A DNA stretch of 64,000 nucleotides from Magnetospirillum sp. 15-1 (GCF_900184795.1 NZ_FXXN01000018.1:62001-126000); one strand, 5' to 3'. Shown: positions 43,184 through 53,378, numbered from the stretch's first letter. A program made the numbers and translations. Notes: a model not told the origin generated them from the sequence alone.

Positions 43184-44392
43184 ATGACCGCTTCCCCCCG
43201 TTTCGCCAAGGGCCGCTTCTTCGGAAAGGGCAGAGCCCTCCTTCTCGCCACCGTCGCCCTGGCCGCCCTGGGCGGCGGCTCGGTGCTGCTTAGGGGCGCT
43301 CCCGGCCAGCCGGCCCAGGCCGCGGCCGCCCAGGCGGTTCCCGTGACCGTGCAGACCATGACACCGCGCAATGTCCAGGTCTGGTCGTCGTTCTCGGGCC
43401 GCATGCGGGCGGTGGACTTCGCCGAGATCCGGCCCGAGGTCAGCGGCCGCCTCACCCAGGTGCGCATCGCCGACGGCCAGACGGTCAAGGCCGGCGACGT
43501 GCTGTTCGTGATCGATCCCGCCCCCTTCGAAGCCGCCCTGGCCAAGGCCGAGGCCAATCTGGCCACCGCCCGGACCAATGCCGTCTTCGCCCGCACCGAG
43601 CTTGACCGGGCCGTCAACCTGATCAAGACCGAGGCCATCGCCCAACGCCTCTATGACGAACGCGCCAATGCCGACAAGGTGGCCCACTCCTCGGTGCTGG
43701 CCGCCGAGGCCGAACTGAAGCAGGCCCGCATCAACATGGACCACGCCTACGTCAAGGCACCCATCGCCGGGCGGGTCAGCCGCGCCGAGATCACGCTGGG
43801 CAACGTGGTGCAGGCCGGCCCCGGCGCGCCGCTGCTGACCTCCATCGTCTCCAATGACGGCATCTATGCCGATTTCGAGGTGGACGAGCAAACCTACATG
43901 AAGGGCATCCGCGCCCAGGACGGCTCCCGCGACAAGGAGCGCCGCATCCCGGTCCAGATCACCGTGCGCGGCGACGAGTCCCATCCCTATCTCGGCACCA
44001 TTCAAAGCTTCGACAACCGCATCGACACCGCGTCGGGGACCATCAGGGCCCGCGCCCGCTTCGACAACCGGGACGGCGCCCTGATGCCGGGCATGTTCGT
44101 CTCGGTCAAGGTGGCCAGCGGCGGCGACGAGCCGGCCCTGCTGGTACAGGAGCGCGCCATCGGCAACGACCAGAGCAAGAAGTTCGTCTATGTGGTCGGC
44201 GACGACGGCAAGGTCGCCTATCGCGAGGTCGGGCTGGGGCCGCAGGTGGAGGCAAGCCGCATCGTCCTGAGCGGACTCAAGGCCGGCGAGAAGGTGATCG
44301 TCGACGGGCTGCAGCACATCCGCCCCAACATGCCGGTCACCGTTCAGGAGGCCTCGCTGGGCGCCAACGGACGCGATATCGCCGCCAACTGA
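43184..44392 (+). CDS. RND efflux periplasmic adaptor (AcrA/MexE type)
   Basis: 402 residues, with AAGGAG upstream. An N-terminal membrane segment or signal peptide (ALLLATVALAALGGGSVLL) precedes the adaptor modules: IRPEVSGRLTQVRIADGQTV (lipoyl), a helical hairpin, VKAPIAGRVSRAEITLGNVV, a beta-barrel and a membrane-proximal domain. It links the inner-membrane pump to the outer-membrane channel. First gene of a three-gene operon under the TetR operator. Confidence 0.93.
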   Translation: MTASPRFAKGRFFGKGRALLLATVALAALGGGSVLLRGAPGQPAQAAAAQAVPVTVQTMTPRNVQVWSSFSGRMRAVDFAEIRPEVSGRLTQVRIADGQTVKAGDVLFVIDPAPFEAALAKAEANLATARTNAVFARTELDRAVNLIKTEAIAQRLYDERANADKVAHSSVLAAEAELKQARINMDHAYVKAPIAGRVSRAEITLGNVVQAGPGAPLLTSIVSNDGIYADFEVDEQTYMKGIRAQDGSRDKERRIPVQITVRGDESHPYLGTIQSFDNRIDTASGTIRARARFDNRDGALMPGMFVSVKVASGGDEPALLVQERAIGNDQSKKFVYVVGDDGKVAYREVGLGPQVEASRIVLSGLKAGEKVIVDGLQHIRPNMPVTVQEASLGANGRDIAAN

Positions 44393-44447
44393 GCCGCCGC
44401 ATCCCCGCTTCCCGCTTTTGCCGCCCTCGTCGCGAGAAGGCCACGCC

Positions 44448-47400
44448 ATGACTTTGTCCAAATTCTTCATCGACCGCCCCATTTTCGCCGGGGTGATCTC
44501 CACCGTCATCCTGCTGGCTGGCCTGATCTCCATGGTCCTGCTGCCCATCTCGGAATACCCCGAGGTCGTGCCGCCCTCGGTGATCGTCAAGGCCCAGTTC
44601 CCCGGCGCCAACCCCAAGGTCATCGCCCAGACCGTGGCGACGCCGCTGGAAGAGCAGGTCAACGGCGTCGAGAACATGCTCTACATGTTCTCCCAGGCGG
44701 CCAGCGACGGCACCATGACGCTGACCATCAGCTTCAAGATCGGTACCGACCCCGATCTCGCCACCCAGTTGGTGCAGAATCGGGTCAACCAGGCCCTGCC
44801 CCGCCTGCCCGAGGTCACCCGCCAGTTGGGCGTCACCACGGTCAAAAGCTCGCCCGATCTGACCATGGTGGTGCATCTGACCTCGCCCAACGAACGCTAC
44901 GACATGCTGTACCTGCGCAATTACGCCCTGCTCAACGTCAAGGATCAGCTGGCGAAGATTCAGGGCGTGGGCAGCGTCCAGCTGTTCGGGTCGGGCGATT
45001 ACGCCATGCGCATCTGGCTCGATCCGGAAAAGGTGGCCGAGCGGGCCATGACCGCCGACGAGGTGGTCGCCGCCATCCGCCGCCAGAACGTCCAGGTCGC
45101 CGCCGGCGTGATCGGCGGGCCACCCTATGGCAACGGCGTCGAGCTGCAGTTGCCCATCAACGCCCAGGGGCGCCTGACCGATGCCGACCAGTTCGCCGAG
45201 ATCATCATCAAGCGCGACGGCGGCGTGGTCACCCGGCTGAAGGACGTGGCCCGGGTCGAGATCGATGCCGCCCAATACGGCCTGCGCTCGCTGCTGGACA
45301 ACAAGCCCGCCGTCGCCATTCCGGTGTTCCAGTCGCCGGGCTCTAACGCCATCGAGATTTCCAATCAGGTCCGCGCCACCATGGCCGAACTGAAGAAGAA
45401 TTTTCCCGAAGGCCTGGATTACGCCATCGTCTACGACCCCACCGTGTTCGTGCGCGGCTCCATCGAGGCGGTGGTCCATACCCTGCTGGAGGCGGTGGCC
45501 CTGGTGGTGCTGGTGGTGATCCTGTTCCTCCAAACCTGGCGGGCTTCCATCATTCCGCTGCTGGCGGTGCCCATCTCCATCATCGGCACCTTCGCGGTGA
45601 TGCACGTCTTCGGCTTTTCCATCAATGCCCTGTCCCTGTTCGGGCTGGTGCTGGCCATCGGCATCGTCGTCGACGACGCCATCGTGGTGGTGGAGAACGT
45701 CGAGCGCAACATCGAGAACGGCCTTTCTCCCCGCGACGCCACCATCAAGGCCATGGGCGAGGTCACCGGCCCCATCATCGCCATCGCCCTGGTGCTGTGC
45801 GCGGTGTTCGTGCCCATCGCCTTCATCAGTGGACTGACCGGTCAGTTCTATCGCCAGTTCGCCCTGACCATCGCCTTTTCCACGGTGATTTCCGCCTTCA
45901 ACTCCCTGACCCTGTCGCCGGCGCTGGCGGTGACCCTGCTGCGGGGCCACGGCGCCCCCAAGGATGCCCTGACCCGAGGCATGGATCGGGTGTTCGGGCG
46001 CTTCTTCGCTGGCTTCAACCGGGTCTTCCACGGCGGCTCACACGCCTATGGGCGGGGCGTCACCGGCATCCTGGGGCGCAAATCGGCCGCCATGCTGCTC
46101 TATCTGCTGCTGCTGGGCGCCACCTATGTGGGCTTCCAGGCGGTACCGCCCGGCTTCGTGCCGACCCAGGACAAGCAATATCTGGTCAGCTTCGCCCAGT
46201 TGCCCGACGGCGCCACCCTGGAGCGCACCGAGACCGTCATCCGCACCATGTCCGACATCGCGCTGAAGGAACCGGGCGTGGAAAGCGCCGTGGCCTTCCC
46301 GGGCCTCTCCATCAACGGTTTCATCAACAGCCCTTCGGCCGGCATCGTCTTCGTCACCCTGAAGCCGTTCGAGGAGCGTCGCTCGGCCGAGTTGTCGGGC
46401 TTCGCCATCTCCCAAAATCTCCAGAAGAAGTACCTGGGGGTGCAGGACGCCTTCATCGCCATCTTCCCGCCGCCGCCCGTCCAGGGGCTGGGCACCATCG
46501 GCGGCTTCAAGCTGCAGGTGGAGGACCGCACCGACCAGGGCTACGAAGCCCTGGACCAGACCATGAAGGCGGTGCAGGCCAAGGCGGCCCAGACGCCGGA
46601 GCTGGCCCGCGTCTTCTCCAGCTACAAGATCGGCATGCCCCAGCTCTATACCGAGCTGGACCGCACCAAGGCCGCCCAGTTGGGCGTCGACGTCCAGGAC
46701 GTGTTCAGCGCCATGCAGATCTACCTGGGCTCGCTCTACGTCAACGACTTCAACAAGTTCGGCCGTACCTATCAGGTCATCGCCCAGGCCGACCGCCAGT
46801 TCCGTTCCAGGCCCGACGACATCTTGAAGCTGCAGACCCGCAATTTCGAGGGCCGCATGGTGCCGCTGGGCTCCATCGTCCGGGTGACGGAGACCACCGG
46901 CCCCGACAGCGCCATGCGCTACAACGCCTTCCGCTCCGCCGACGTCAATGGCGGTCCGGCGCCGGGCTATTCCACCGGTCAGGCCCAGGCGGCCATGATC
47001 CGCATCCTGGACGAGACCCTGCCCAAGGGCATGGGCTACGAGTGGACCGAGCTGACCTATCAGCAGATCCTGGCCGGCAACACCGCCATACTGGTGTTTC
47101 CCATCTGCGTGCTGCTGGTCTTCCTGGTGCTGGCGGCCCAGTACGAAAGCCTGTTCCTGCCCGCCGCCATCATCCTGATCGTGCCCATGTGCCTGCTGTC
47201 GGCCATCACCGGCGTCTGGCTGACCGGCGGCGACAACAACATGTTCACCCAGATCGGGCTGTTCGTGCTGATCGGCCTGGCCTGCAAGAACGCCATCCTG
47301 ATCGTCGAGTTCGCCCGCGAGTTGGAGATCGCCGGCAAGGGCACCGTGGAATCCGCCATCGAGGCGGCGCATCTGCGGCTGCGCCCGATCCTGATGACCT

Positions 47401-47606
47401 CCTTCGCCTTCATCATGGGGGTGGTGCCGCTGGTGCTGTCCTCGGGGGCCGGCGCCGAGATGCGCCACGCCATGGGCGTCGCGGTATTCTTCGGCATGCT
47501 GGGCGTCACGTTCTTCGGCCTGTTCCTCACCCCCGTCTTCTACGTCCTCATGCGCGCGCTGGAAAAGCGCGTCACCGGAACCGAAAAGGTGCACCACCAT
47601 GTCTGA
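44448..47606 (+). CDS. RND multidrug efflux pump, HAE1 family (AcrB/MexF type)
   Basis: 1,052 residues from MTLSKFFIDRPIF. Twelve membrane segments in two halves with two large periplasmic domains. The proton-relay Asp pair is in GIVVDDAIVVVENVERN, and the HAE1-type segment GLACKNAILIVEFARELE is in the second half. It exports hydrophobic compounds using the proton gradient. In a host that also carries a toluene locus, solvent or aromatic efflux is plausible, but the substrates are not shown by the sequence. Confidence 0.95.
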   Translation: MTLSKFFIDRPIFAGVISTVILLAGLISMVLLPISEYPEVVPPSVIVKAQFPGANPKVIAQTVATPLEEQVNGVENMLYMFSQAASDGTMTLTISFKIGTDPDLATQLVQNRVNQALPRLPEVTRQLGVTTVKSSPDLTMVVHLTSPNERYDMLYLRNYALLNVKDQLAKIQGVGSVQLFGSGDYAMRIWLDPEKVAERAMTADEVVAAIRRQNVQVAAGVIGGPPYGNGVELQLPINAQGRLTDADQFAEIIIKRDGGVVTRLKDVARVEIDAAQYGLRSLLDNKPAVAIPVFQSPGSNAIEISNQVRATMAELKKNFPEGLDYAIVYDPTVFVRGSIEAVVHTLLEAVALVVLVVILFLQTWRASIIPLLAVPISIIGTFAVMHVFGFSINALSLFGLVLAIGIVVDDAIVVVENVERNIENGLSPRDATIKAMGEVTGPIIAIALVLCAVFVPIAFISGLTGQFYRQFALTIAFSTVISAFNSLTLSPALAVTLLRGHGAPKDALTRGMDRVFGRFFAGFNRVFHGGSHAYGRGVTGILGRKSAAMLLYLLLLGATYVGFQAVPPGFVPTQDKQYLVSFAQLPDGATLERTETVIRTMSDIALKEPGVESAVAFPGLSINGFINSPSAGIVFVTLKPFEERRSAELSGFAISQNLQKKYLGVQDAFIAIFPPPPVQGLGTIGGFKLQVEDRTDQGYEALDQTMKAVQAKAAQTPELARVFSSYKIGMPQLYTELDRTKAAQLGVDVQDVFSAMQIYLGSLYVNDFNKFGRTYQVIAQADRQFRSRPDDILKLQTRNFEGRMVPLGSIVRVTETTGPDSAMRYNAFRSADVNGGPAPGYSTGQAQAAMIRILDETLPKGMGYEWTELTYQQILAGNTAILVFPICVLLVFLVLAAQYESLFLPAAIILIVPMCLLSAITGVWLTGGDNNMFTQIGLFVLIGLACKNAILIVEFARELEIAGKGTVESAIEAAHLRLRPILMTSFAFIMGVVPLVLSSGAGAEMRHAMGVAVFFGMLGVTFFGLFLTPVFYVLMRALEKRVTGTEKVHHHV

Positions 47607-49029
47607 GCGCAAGTTCACCCCCCTCGTCCCGGTGCTGGCCGGACTGCTGCTCGCCGCCTGCACCAGCCCGGTCGGACCGCAGGAGTCCGGGATCGAAACC
47701 CCGTCCCTGTGGAGCCGCCTGACCGGGTCCGCTCCGGCCAAGGCCGATCCCGCCGCCCCGCTTGTCCAAGGCTCCGACGCCGAGGTCGAGCAGAACTGGT
47801 GGCGGCGCTTCGGCGACCCCACCCTGGACACCCTGGTGGCCGAGGCCCTGGCCGGCAACCAGACCCTGGCCATGGCCAAGGCACGGGTGGAGGAGGCCGA
47901 GGCGGCACGCGGCCTCGCCCGCTCGCGCCTGCTGCCCGACATTTCCGCCGCAGGCAGCGCCCAGCGCGCCAATCAGGGCTATACCACCGGTGATAAGGCG
48001 GTGAGTGTCGCCGAAATCGACCTCAAGGCCACCTGGGAGCTGGACCTGTTCGGCCGCAACCAAGCCCGCATGGCCGAGGCCTCCGCCCTGCTGCAATCGG
48101 AGGAGGCGACGCGCCAGGGCGTGCGGGTGGCTCTGCTGGCCGAGGTGGCGCGGACCTATTTCGACCTGCGCGATTCCCTGCGCCAGATCGAGTTGACCCG
48201 GCAGAACCTGGGCACCCAACGCCGCACCCTGGAGATCATCCGCGCCCAGCGCCAGGGCGCCCTGGCCAGCGATTTCGACGTACAGCGGGCCGGCGCCCGG
48301 GTCTCGGCCACCGAGGCCCTGATTCCGACCTTGGAGACCACCCGCGACGTGGCCCTGAACCGCCTGGCCGTACTGCTGGGCCGCCCACCCGGCGGCCGCG
48401 ATACCCTATTGGCGACCCTGTCGCCGATCCAGCCGCTGGATTCCGGCATCGTCATCGCCGCCCCGGCCAAGGTGCTGGCGGCCCGGCCCGACGTGCGCGC
48501 CGCCGAGCGCCGCTTCGCCGCCAGCCTGTCGGCCAAGGACGCCGCCACCGCCGAACTGTTCCCCAACATCTCGCTGGCCGCCCTTTTCGGCGCCCAGACC
48601 GCCACCCCGCTCAACGCCACGCCCTGGGGCATCGGCCTGAGCCTGGTCCAGCCAATCCTCAATTTCGGCCGCATCGAATCCCAGATCGACGCCGCCGACG
48701 CCCGCCAGCGTCAGGCCTTCCTGGCCTATCAGCGCAGTGTGCTGGAAGCGCTGGAGGACATGGAGAACGCGCTGTCACGCTATGGCCACGAAGCCGGCCG
48801 CAACATCGCGCTGACCACCGGCGTAGCCCAGAACCGCCGCGCCTCGGAACTGGCGCACACCCAATACACCAACGGCTATACCGGTCTGCTCGACGTCCTG
48901 GTGGCGGAACGCGACCTGTTGGACGCCGAAGCGGCTCAGGCCTCCTCCGACACCGGCCTCCGCCGGAATCTGGTCGCCATCTATGCCGCGGCCGGCGGCG
49001 GCTGGAATGATCGCGCCGACGGCAGGTAG
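47599..49029 (+). CDS. RND outer-membrane channel lipoprotein (NodT/OprM type)
   Basis: 476 residues overlapping the pump gene by 8 bases. Signal peptide with lipobox LLAAC. Two OEP repeats typical of OprM/NodT (DPTLDTLVAEALAGNQTLAM, and TAELFPNISLAALFGAQ in the second half). It completes the tripartite efflux complex. Confidence 0.93.
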   Translation: MSERKFTPLVPVLAGLLLAACTSPVGPQESGIETPSLWSRLTGSAPAKADPAAPLVQGSDAEVEQNWWRRFGDPTLDTLVAEALAGNQTLAMAKARVEEAEAARGLARSRLLPDISAAGSAQRANQGYTTGDKAVSVAEIDLKATWELDLFGRNQARMAEASALLQSEEATRQGVRVALLAEVARTYFDLRDSLRQIELTRQNLGTQRRTLEIIRAQRQGALASDFDVQRAGARVSATEALIPTLETTRDVALNRLAVLLGRPPGGRDTLLATLSPIQPLDSGIVIAAPAKVLAARPDVRAAERRFAASLSAKDAATAELFPNISLAALFGAQTATPLNATPWGIGLSLVQPILNFGRIESQIDAADARQRQAFLAYQRSVLEALEDMENALSRYGHEAGRNIALTTGVAQNRRASELAHTQYTNGYTGLLDVLVAERDLLDAEAAQASSDTGLRRNLVAIYAAAGGGWNDRADGR

Positions 49030-49553
49030 AGGGTCCATGACGACCCGTTCCCCTGCCCAGAGGCTGGGTCTCGTTTCGGTTTGATGCCCGAAATGGGCAG
49101 TGATGGCGATATTGGCCGGGGCATGCTCCGGCCAACATCGCGTTCGTGATCGTGCGGCAACCTTCCGCCGGGGTGGCGCCGCCGAAGCTCTCGGCGAAGC
49201 CGTTTTCGTCCAGCGCGACGTAATGCCAATCGACTCGACGGTCCATGCCCCCTCCCCGGGGCCGCCCGGATCGAGTCCCGGCGAGCGGGGCGAAATCATC
49301 GCCCCCCCTAAAGCCTTCGACTTTTGAAACGCCGAGGTTTGGACCTTGGGCGCCGGTTCGCCCGCGGGCGGCCAGAGACGGCCCGAGTCTCAGGGCCGTA
49401 ACGGGAATTCCCCCTATGAATTAAGTGTCCGCACCAATTGTTCCCCCTCCATCGGACACCGTAGAATTTATGTAAGTTTGCACAGCAGACATCCGTCGCA
49501 AAAAGACGACGGAATAAAACAGGCAGGAACATTCAAGTCAGACAAGGCAAGAC
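49030..49553. other. Intergenic region upstream of bss operon
   Basis: No gene is supported on either strand. Structures: a small hairpin TGCCC/GGGCA (49086-49099); a 24-base near-perfect inverted repeat with arms TTGGCCGG and CCGGCCAA (49112-49135), a likely terminator for the efflux operon; and a 7-bp inverted repeat GTGTCCG/CGGACAC around 49424-49459. Promoter candidates for bss are weak: a GG-N10-GC sigma54-like element at 49346-49362 and a sigma70-like TTGTTC-18-TAGAAT at 49438-49467. Confidence 0.4.
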
Positions 49554-50513
49554 GTGAAAATACCCCTCATTACCGAGATTCAGAGATTCAGCCTGCAAGA
49601 TGGCCCCGGAATCAGGACTACCATTTTCCTTAAAGGGTGTCCTTTGCGCTGTCCGTGGTGCCACAATCCTGAAACACAGGATACCAGGCGGGAGATGTTC
49701 TATTACGAGAACCGCTGCGTCGGCTGCGGTCGCTGCGTCGCCGTTTGCTCCACCGGGGCGTCAACCCTAGTCGACACCGGCGGAAAATCCCCCACCCTCG
49801 TGGTGAACCGCGACAAATGTGATCGCTGCCTGCGCTGCGCCGCCGTCTGCCTGACCGAGGCACGGGGCATCTCGGGTCAGGCCATGACGGTCGACGAGAT
49901 CCTGCGCGAGGCCCTCTCCGACAAGCCCTTCTACAAGAACAGCGGCGGCGGCGTGACCCTGAGCGGGGGCGACCCCCTCATGTATCCCGAATTCGTCCTG
50001 GAACTGGCCCGCCGCCTCCATGACGAGGGGGTTCACCTCGCCATGGAGACCTCGTGCTTTCCCAAGCACTGGGAGACCATGGAACCGCTGGTCGAGCATA
50101 CGGACCTGTTCATCGTCGACCTCAAATGCCTGAACGCCAAACGGCACGAAGAGGTGGTCGGGTGGCCGCTGCAACCCATCCTGCGCAATCTGAACAACCT
50201 GTTCGAGCGCAACGCCACCGTCCGCATTCACATCCCGGTCATCCCCGGATTCAACGATTCCGAGGAGGATTTCCGGGACTACGCCGAGTTCCTCGGCGCC
50301 TACGCCGACCGGCTGAACGGCGTCGATATCCTGAACTACCACTCCTATGGCGAGGGCAAATACGCCGCCCTGGGCCGCATGGAGACCTACAAGTTCGCCG
50401 GCGTGGCGGAGAACCCGGCCGAAGTGGTTCTGCCGCTCGTCAAGGCGCTGAAGGACAAGGGAATACCCGGAATCACGGTTGGAGGACTGGTCGGCATCAC
50501 CTGCAATCGATGA
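49554..50513 (+). CDS. bssD: Benzylsuccinate synthase activating enzyme (radical SAM)
   Basis: 319 residues, GTG start. It generates the glycyl radical on the alpha subunit using S-adenosylmethionine. The radical-SAM motif is CPLRCPWC near residue 30. Between it and the core are two extra ferredoxin-type clusters (CVGCGRCVAVC and CDRCLRCAAVC), characteristic of activases of the BssD/glycerol dehydratase type. The SAM-binding GGDP is in GVTLSGGDPLMYP. Length is close to Thauera BssD. It is the first gene of the bss operon, in the usual DCAB order. Confidence 0.95.
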   Translation: MKIPLITEIQRFSLQDGPGIRTTIFLKGCPLRCPWCHNPETQDTRREMFYYENRCVGCGRCVAVCSTGASTLVDTGGKSPTLVVNRDKCDRCLRCAAVCLTEARGISGQAMTVDEILREALSDKPFYKNSGGGVTLSGGDPLMYPEFVLELARRLHDEGVHLAMETSCFPKHWETMEPLVEHTDLFIVDLKCLNAKRHEEVVGWPLQPILRNLNNLFERNATVRIHIPVIPGFNDSEEDFRDYAEFLGAYADRLNGVDILNYHSYGEGKYAALGRMETYKFAGVAENPAEVVLPLVKALKDKGIPGITVGGLVGITCNR

Positions 50514-50577
50514 CGGCCACCGACCAACCCAAGACAAACAATAGAAGCCCGATAATACGCGACAAAGGAGAAGTCCA

Positions 50578-50751
50578 ATGACCAGTTGCAATAATTGTGA
50601 ATTCTTCAATCCCGTTCCCAAGGACGCCGACGATTACGAAGCCGGGAAGGGCGATTGCGTCACCGAGAAGGCTGACGAGAAGGGCAGGTATTGGCTGTCC
50701 CGCCCGGTCTTCGAGGGCAGCGCCTCCTGCAAAAGTTACAGCAAGCGCTAA
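50578..50751 (+). CDS. bssC: Benzylsuccinate synthase gamma subunit
   Basis: 57 residues, with AAAGGAG upstream of the ATG at 50578. Four cysteines (C4, C7 in TSCNNCEFF; C27 in KGDCVTE; C51 in SASCKSY) match the HiPIP-like [4Fe-4S] ligand pattern of BssC. Residues such as YWLSRPVFEG lie between. It binds the alpha subunit and supports its stability. It lies between the activase and alpha-subunit genes, as in all known bss operons. The stop codon is embedded in the palindrome TAAGGCGCCTTA. Confidence 0.92.
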   Translation: MTSCNNCEFFNPVPKDADDYEAGKGDCVTEKADEKGRYWLSRPVFEGSASCKSYSKR

Positions 50752-50779
50752 GGCGCCTTAGAAAACAGGGAGAACCAAT

Positions 50780-53362
50780 ATGACCGCCAACGTCCTGGAA
50801 TACCGTGGCAAGGTTCTGAATTTCACGCCGGAAAATCTGGCCGAGGTCAACATTCCGGCCGAAGAGTTGCACGAGCACCTCCAAAATCCGTCCACCGAGC
50901 GGACCAAGCGCCTGAAGGCCCGTTGCCGCTGGAAGCACGCCTCCGCCGGTGAGTTCATCGAGAAGGGCGTCACCGCCGGCATCGAGCGCATGCGCCATAT
51001 CACCGAGGCCCACAAGGCCAGCGTGGGCAAGCCGGAAGTCATCCGCCGCGCCCTCGGCCTCAAGAACATCCTGGAGAAGGGAACCCTGTGCCTGCAGCCG
51101 GACGAGTTCATCGTCGGCTACCACGCGGAAGATCCCAACATGTTCCCGCTCTATCCGGAACTGTCCTACATGGCGGTTCAGGATTACCTGCTCAGCGACT
51201 ATGCGCCGCAGCCGACATCGGAAGCGGCCGAGATCAACGACTACTGGAAGCCCTACAGCCTGCAGGCCAAGTGCTCCCCCTATTTTGATCCGACCGACCT
51301 CGGGCGCATGTTCCAGGTCAGCTCCATGGAGGCGCCGTCCTTCGCCTCGGGTTACAACAGCATCGTGCCGCCTTACGAGACCGTGCTCGAAGACGGCCTG
51401 CTGGCCCGCGTCAAGCTGGCCAAGTCGCACATCGAACAGGCCCAGGCCGAGATGGGCGCGTTCCCCTGGAATGGCTCCAAGGGACTGGAGTGGATCGAAA
51501 AGATTGACAACTGGCAGGCGATGATCATCGCCTGCGAGGCGGTGATCTCTTGGGCCCGCCGCCACGCCCGCATGTGCAAGATCGTCGCCGAGAAGTTCGA
51601 GGCCGATCCCAAGCGCCGGGCCGAACTGCTGGAAATCGCCGATATCTGCCAGCGGGTGCCGGCCGAGCCGTGCAAGGGCCTGAAGGATGCCTTCCAGGCC
51701 AAGTGGTTCACCTATCTGATCTGCCACGCCATCGATCGCTACGCCAGCGGCTACGCCCACAAGGAAGACACGCTGCTGTGGCCCTACTACAAGGCCAGCG
51801 TCGTCGACAAATCCTTCCAGCCGATGACCTACGAGAACGCGGTCGAATGGGTGGAAATGGAGCGGCTCAAGATTTCCGAGCATGGCGCCGGCAAGTCCCG
51901 GGCCTACCGGGAGATTTTCCCCGGCTCCAACGATCTGTTCATCCTGACCGTCGGCGGCACCCTCGGTGACGGCTCCGACGCCTGCACCGACATGACCGAC
52001 GCCATCTTGGAAGGCGCCAAGCGCATCCGCACCACCGAACCTTCGATCGTCTTCCGCTATTCGAAGAAGAGCCGCGCGAAGACCCTGAGGTGGGTATTCG
52101 AATGCGTCCGCGATGGCCTTGGCTATCCGTCGATCAAGCACGACGAAATCGGTACGGCGCAGATGCTCGAATACGGGGCCTACAGCCTGACCGGGAACGG
52201 CGCCACCCCCGAGGAAGCCCACAACTGGGTCAACGTGCTGTGCATGTCCCCCGGTCTCGCCGGTCGGCGCAAGACCCAGAAGACCCGTTCGGAAGGCGGC
52301 GGCTCGATCTTCCCGGCCAAGCTGCTGGAGATCACCTTGAACGACGGCTACGACTGGTCCTACGCCGACATGCAACTCGGCCCCAAGACCGGTCAGGCAA
52401 CTCAGTTCAAGACCTTTGAAGACCTCTGGGAAGCCTTCCGCAAGCAGTACCAGTACGCCATTGCCTTGTGCATCCGCGCCAAGGACGTCTCGCGCTACTT
52501 CGAGGGCCGTATCCTGCAGATGCCGTTCGTCTCGGCCATCGACGACGGGTGCATGGAACTGGGCGTCGATGCCAACGTCCTGTCGGAACAGCCCAATGGC
52601 TGGCACAACCCGATCACCACCATCGTCGCCGGCAACTCGCTGGTCGCCATCAAGAAGCTGATCTTCGACGACAAGAAGTACACCATGGAGCAGCTCGTCG
52701 AGGCGCTGAAGGCCAACTGGGAAGGCCACGAGGAGATGCGTCTTGATTTCAAGAACGCTCCCAAGTGGGGCAACGACGACGCCTATTGCGACGAGATCAT
52801 CAAGAACTTCTACGAGGATATCGTCGGCGGCGAGATGAGCAAGATCACCAATTATTCGGGTGGTCCGGTTCGTCCGACCGGTCAGGCGGTCGGCCTCTAC
52901 ATGGAAGTGGGCTCGCGCACCGGCCCGACCCCCGATGGCCGGCTGGGCGGCGAGGCGGCCGACGACGGCGGCATCTCGCCCTATATGGGCACCGATAAGA
53001 AGGGGCCCACCGCCGTTCTGCGGTCCGTGTCCAAGGTTCAGAAGAACCAGAAGGCCAATCTGCTGAACCAGCGGCTCTCGGTGCCGATCATGCGCAGCGC
53101 CCATGGCTTCGACATCTGGCACGCCTACATGAACACCTGGCACGACCTCAACATCGACCACGTTCAGTTCAACGTGGTCAGCACCGAGGAAATGCGGGCC
53201 GCTCAGCGTGAGCCGGAGAAGCATCACGACCTGATCGTGCGCGTGTCGGGCTATTCCGCCCGCTTCGTGGATATTCCGACCTATGGTCAGAACACGATCA
53301 TCGCCAGGCATGAGCAGGACTTCTCGGCCAATGACCTCGAGTTCCTGAATTGCGACCTCTGA
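50780..53362 (+). CDS. bssA: Benzylsuccinate synthase alpha subunit (glycyl radical enzyme)
   Basis: 860 residues. It adds toluene to fumarate to give (R)-benzylsuccinate, the first step of anaerobic toluene degradation. The thiyl Cys is C488 (VNVLCMSPGL), the radical Gly is G824 (RVSGYSARFV), and their spacing of 336 equals that of Thauera BssA (C493, G829). With the same offset of 5, the fumarate-binding Arg is R503 and the pocket residues Y192, I379, F380, L386, L487, W608, I612, Q702 and V704 all match those of the solved BssA. Toluene is therefore the best substrate prediction over p-cresol, naphthalene or alkanes, although methyl-substituted toluenes cannot be excluded. Confidence 0.95.
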   Translation: MTANVLEYRGKVLNFTPENLAEVNIPAEELHEHLQNPSTERTKRLKARCRWKHASAGEFIEKGVTAGIERMRHITEAHKASVGKPEVIRRALGLKNILEKGTLCLQPDEFIVGYHAEDPNMFPLYPELSYMAVQDYLLSDYAPQPTSEAAEINDYWKPYSLQAKCSPYFDPTDLGRMFQVSSMEAPSFASGYNSIVPPYETVLEDGLLARVKLAKSHIEQAQAEMGAFPWNGSKGLEWIEKIDNWQAMIIACEAVISWARRHARMCKIVAEKFEADPKRRAELLEIADICQRVPAEPCKGLKDAFQAKWFTYLICHAIDRYASGYAHKEDTLLWPYYKASVVDKSFQPMTYENAVEWVEMERLKISEHGAGKSRAYREIFPGSNDLFILTVGGTLGDGSDACTDMTDAILEGAKRIRTTEPSIVFRYSKKSRAKTLRWVFECVRDGLGYPSIKHDEIGTAQMLEYGAYSLTGNGATPEEAHNWVNVLCMSPGLAGRRKTQKTRSEGGGSIFPAKLLEITLNDGYDWSYADMQLGPKTGQATQFKTFEDLWEAFRKQYQYAIALCIRAKDVSRYFEGRILQMPFVSAIDDGCMELGVDANVLSEQPNGWHNPITTIVAGNSLVAIKKLIFDDKKYTMEQLVEALKANWEGHEEMRLDFKNAPKWGNDDAYCDEIIKNFYEDIVGGEMSKITNYSGGPVRPTGQAVGLYMEVGSRTGPTPDGRLGGEAADDGGISPYMGTDKKGPTAVLRSVSKVQKNQKANLLNQRLSVPIMRSAHGFDIWHAYMNTWHDLNIDHVQFNVVSTEEMRAAQREPEKHHDLIVRVSGYSARFVDIPTYGQNTIIARHEQDFSANDLEFLNCDL

Positions 53363-53378
53363 GCCGACGGTAACCGAA

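Noticed and set aside
48659-49246. Minus-strand gene at the end of the efflux operon (MDRRVDWHYVALDENGF)
   Set aside because: Most of the frame is antisense to the NodT-type gene; the first ~60 codons look gene-like but have no recognised family or ribosome site.
49346-49362. Sigma54 -24/-12 promoter before bssD
   Set aside because: GG-N10-GC spacing fits but flanking bases differ from consensus; not listed as a separate feature.
50660-53311. 883-codon minus-strand open frame opposite bssA
   Set aside because: bssA is certain from catalytic residues; the antisense frame has no motif and arises from codon bias.
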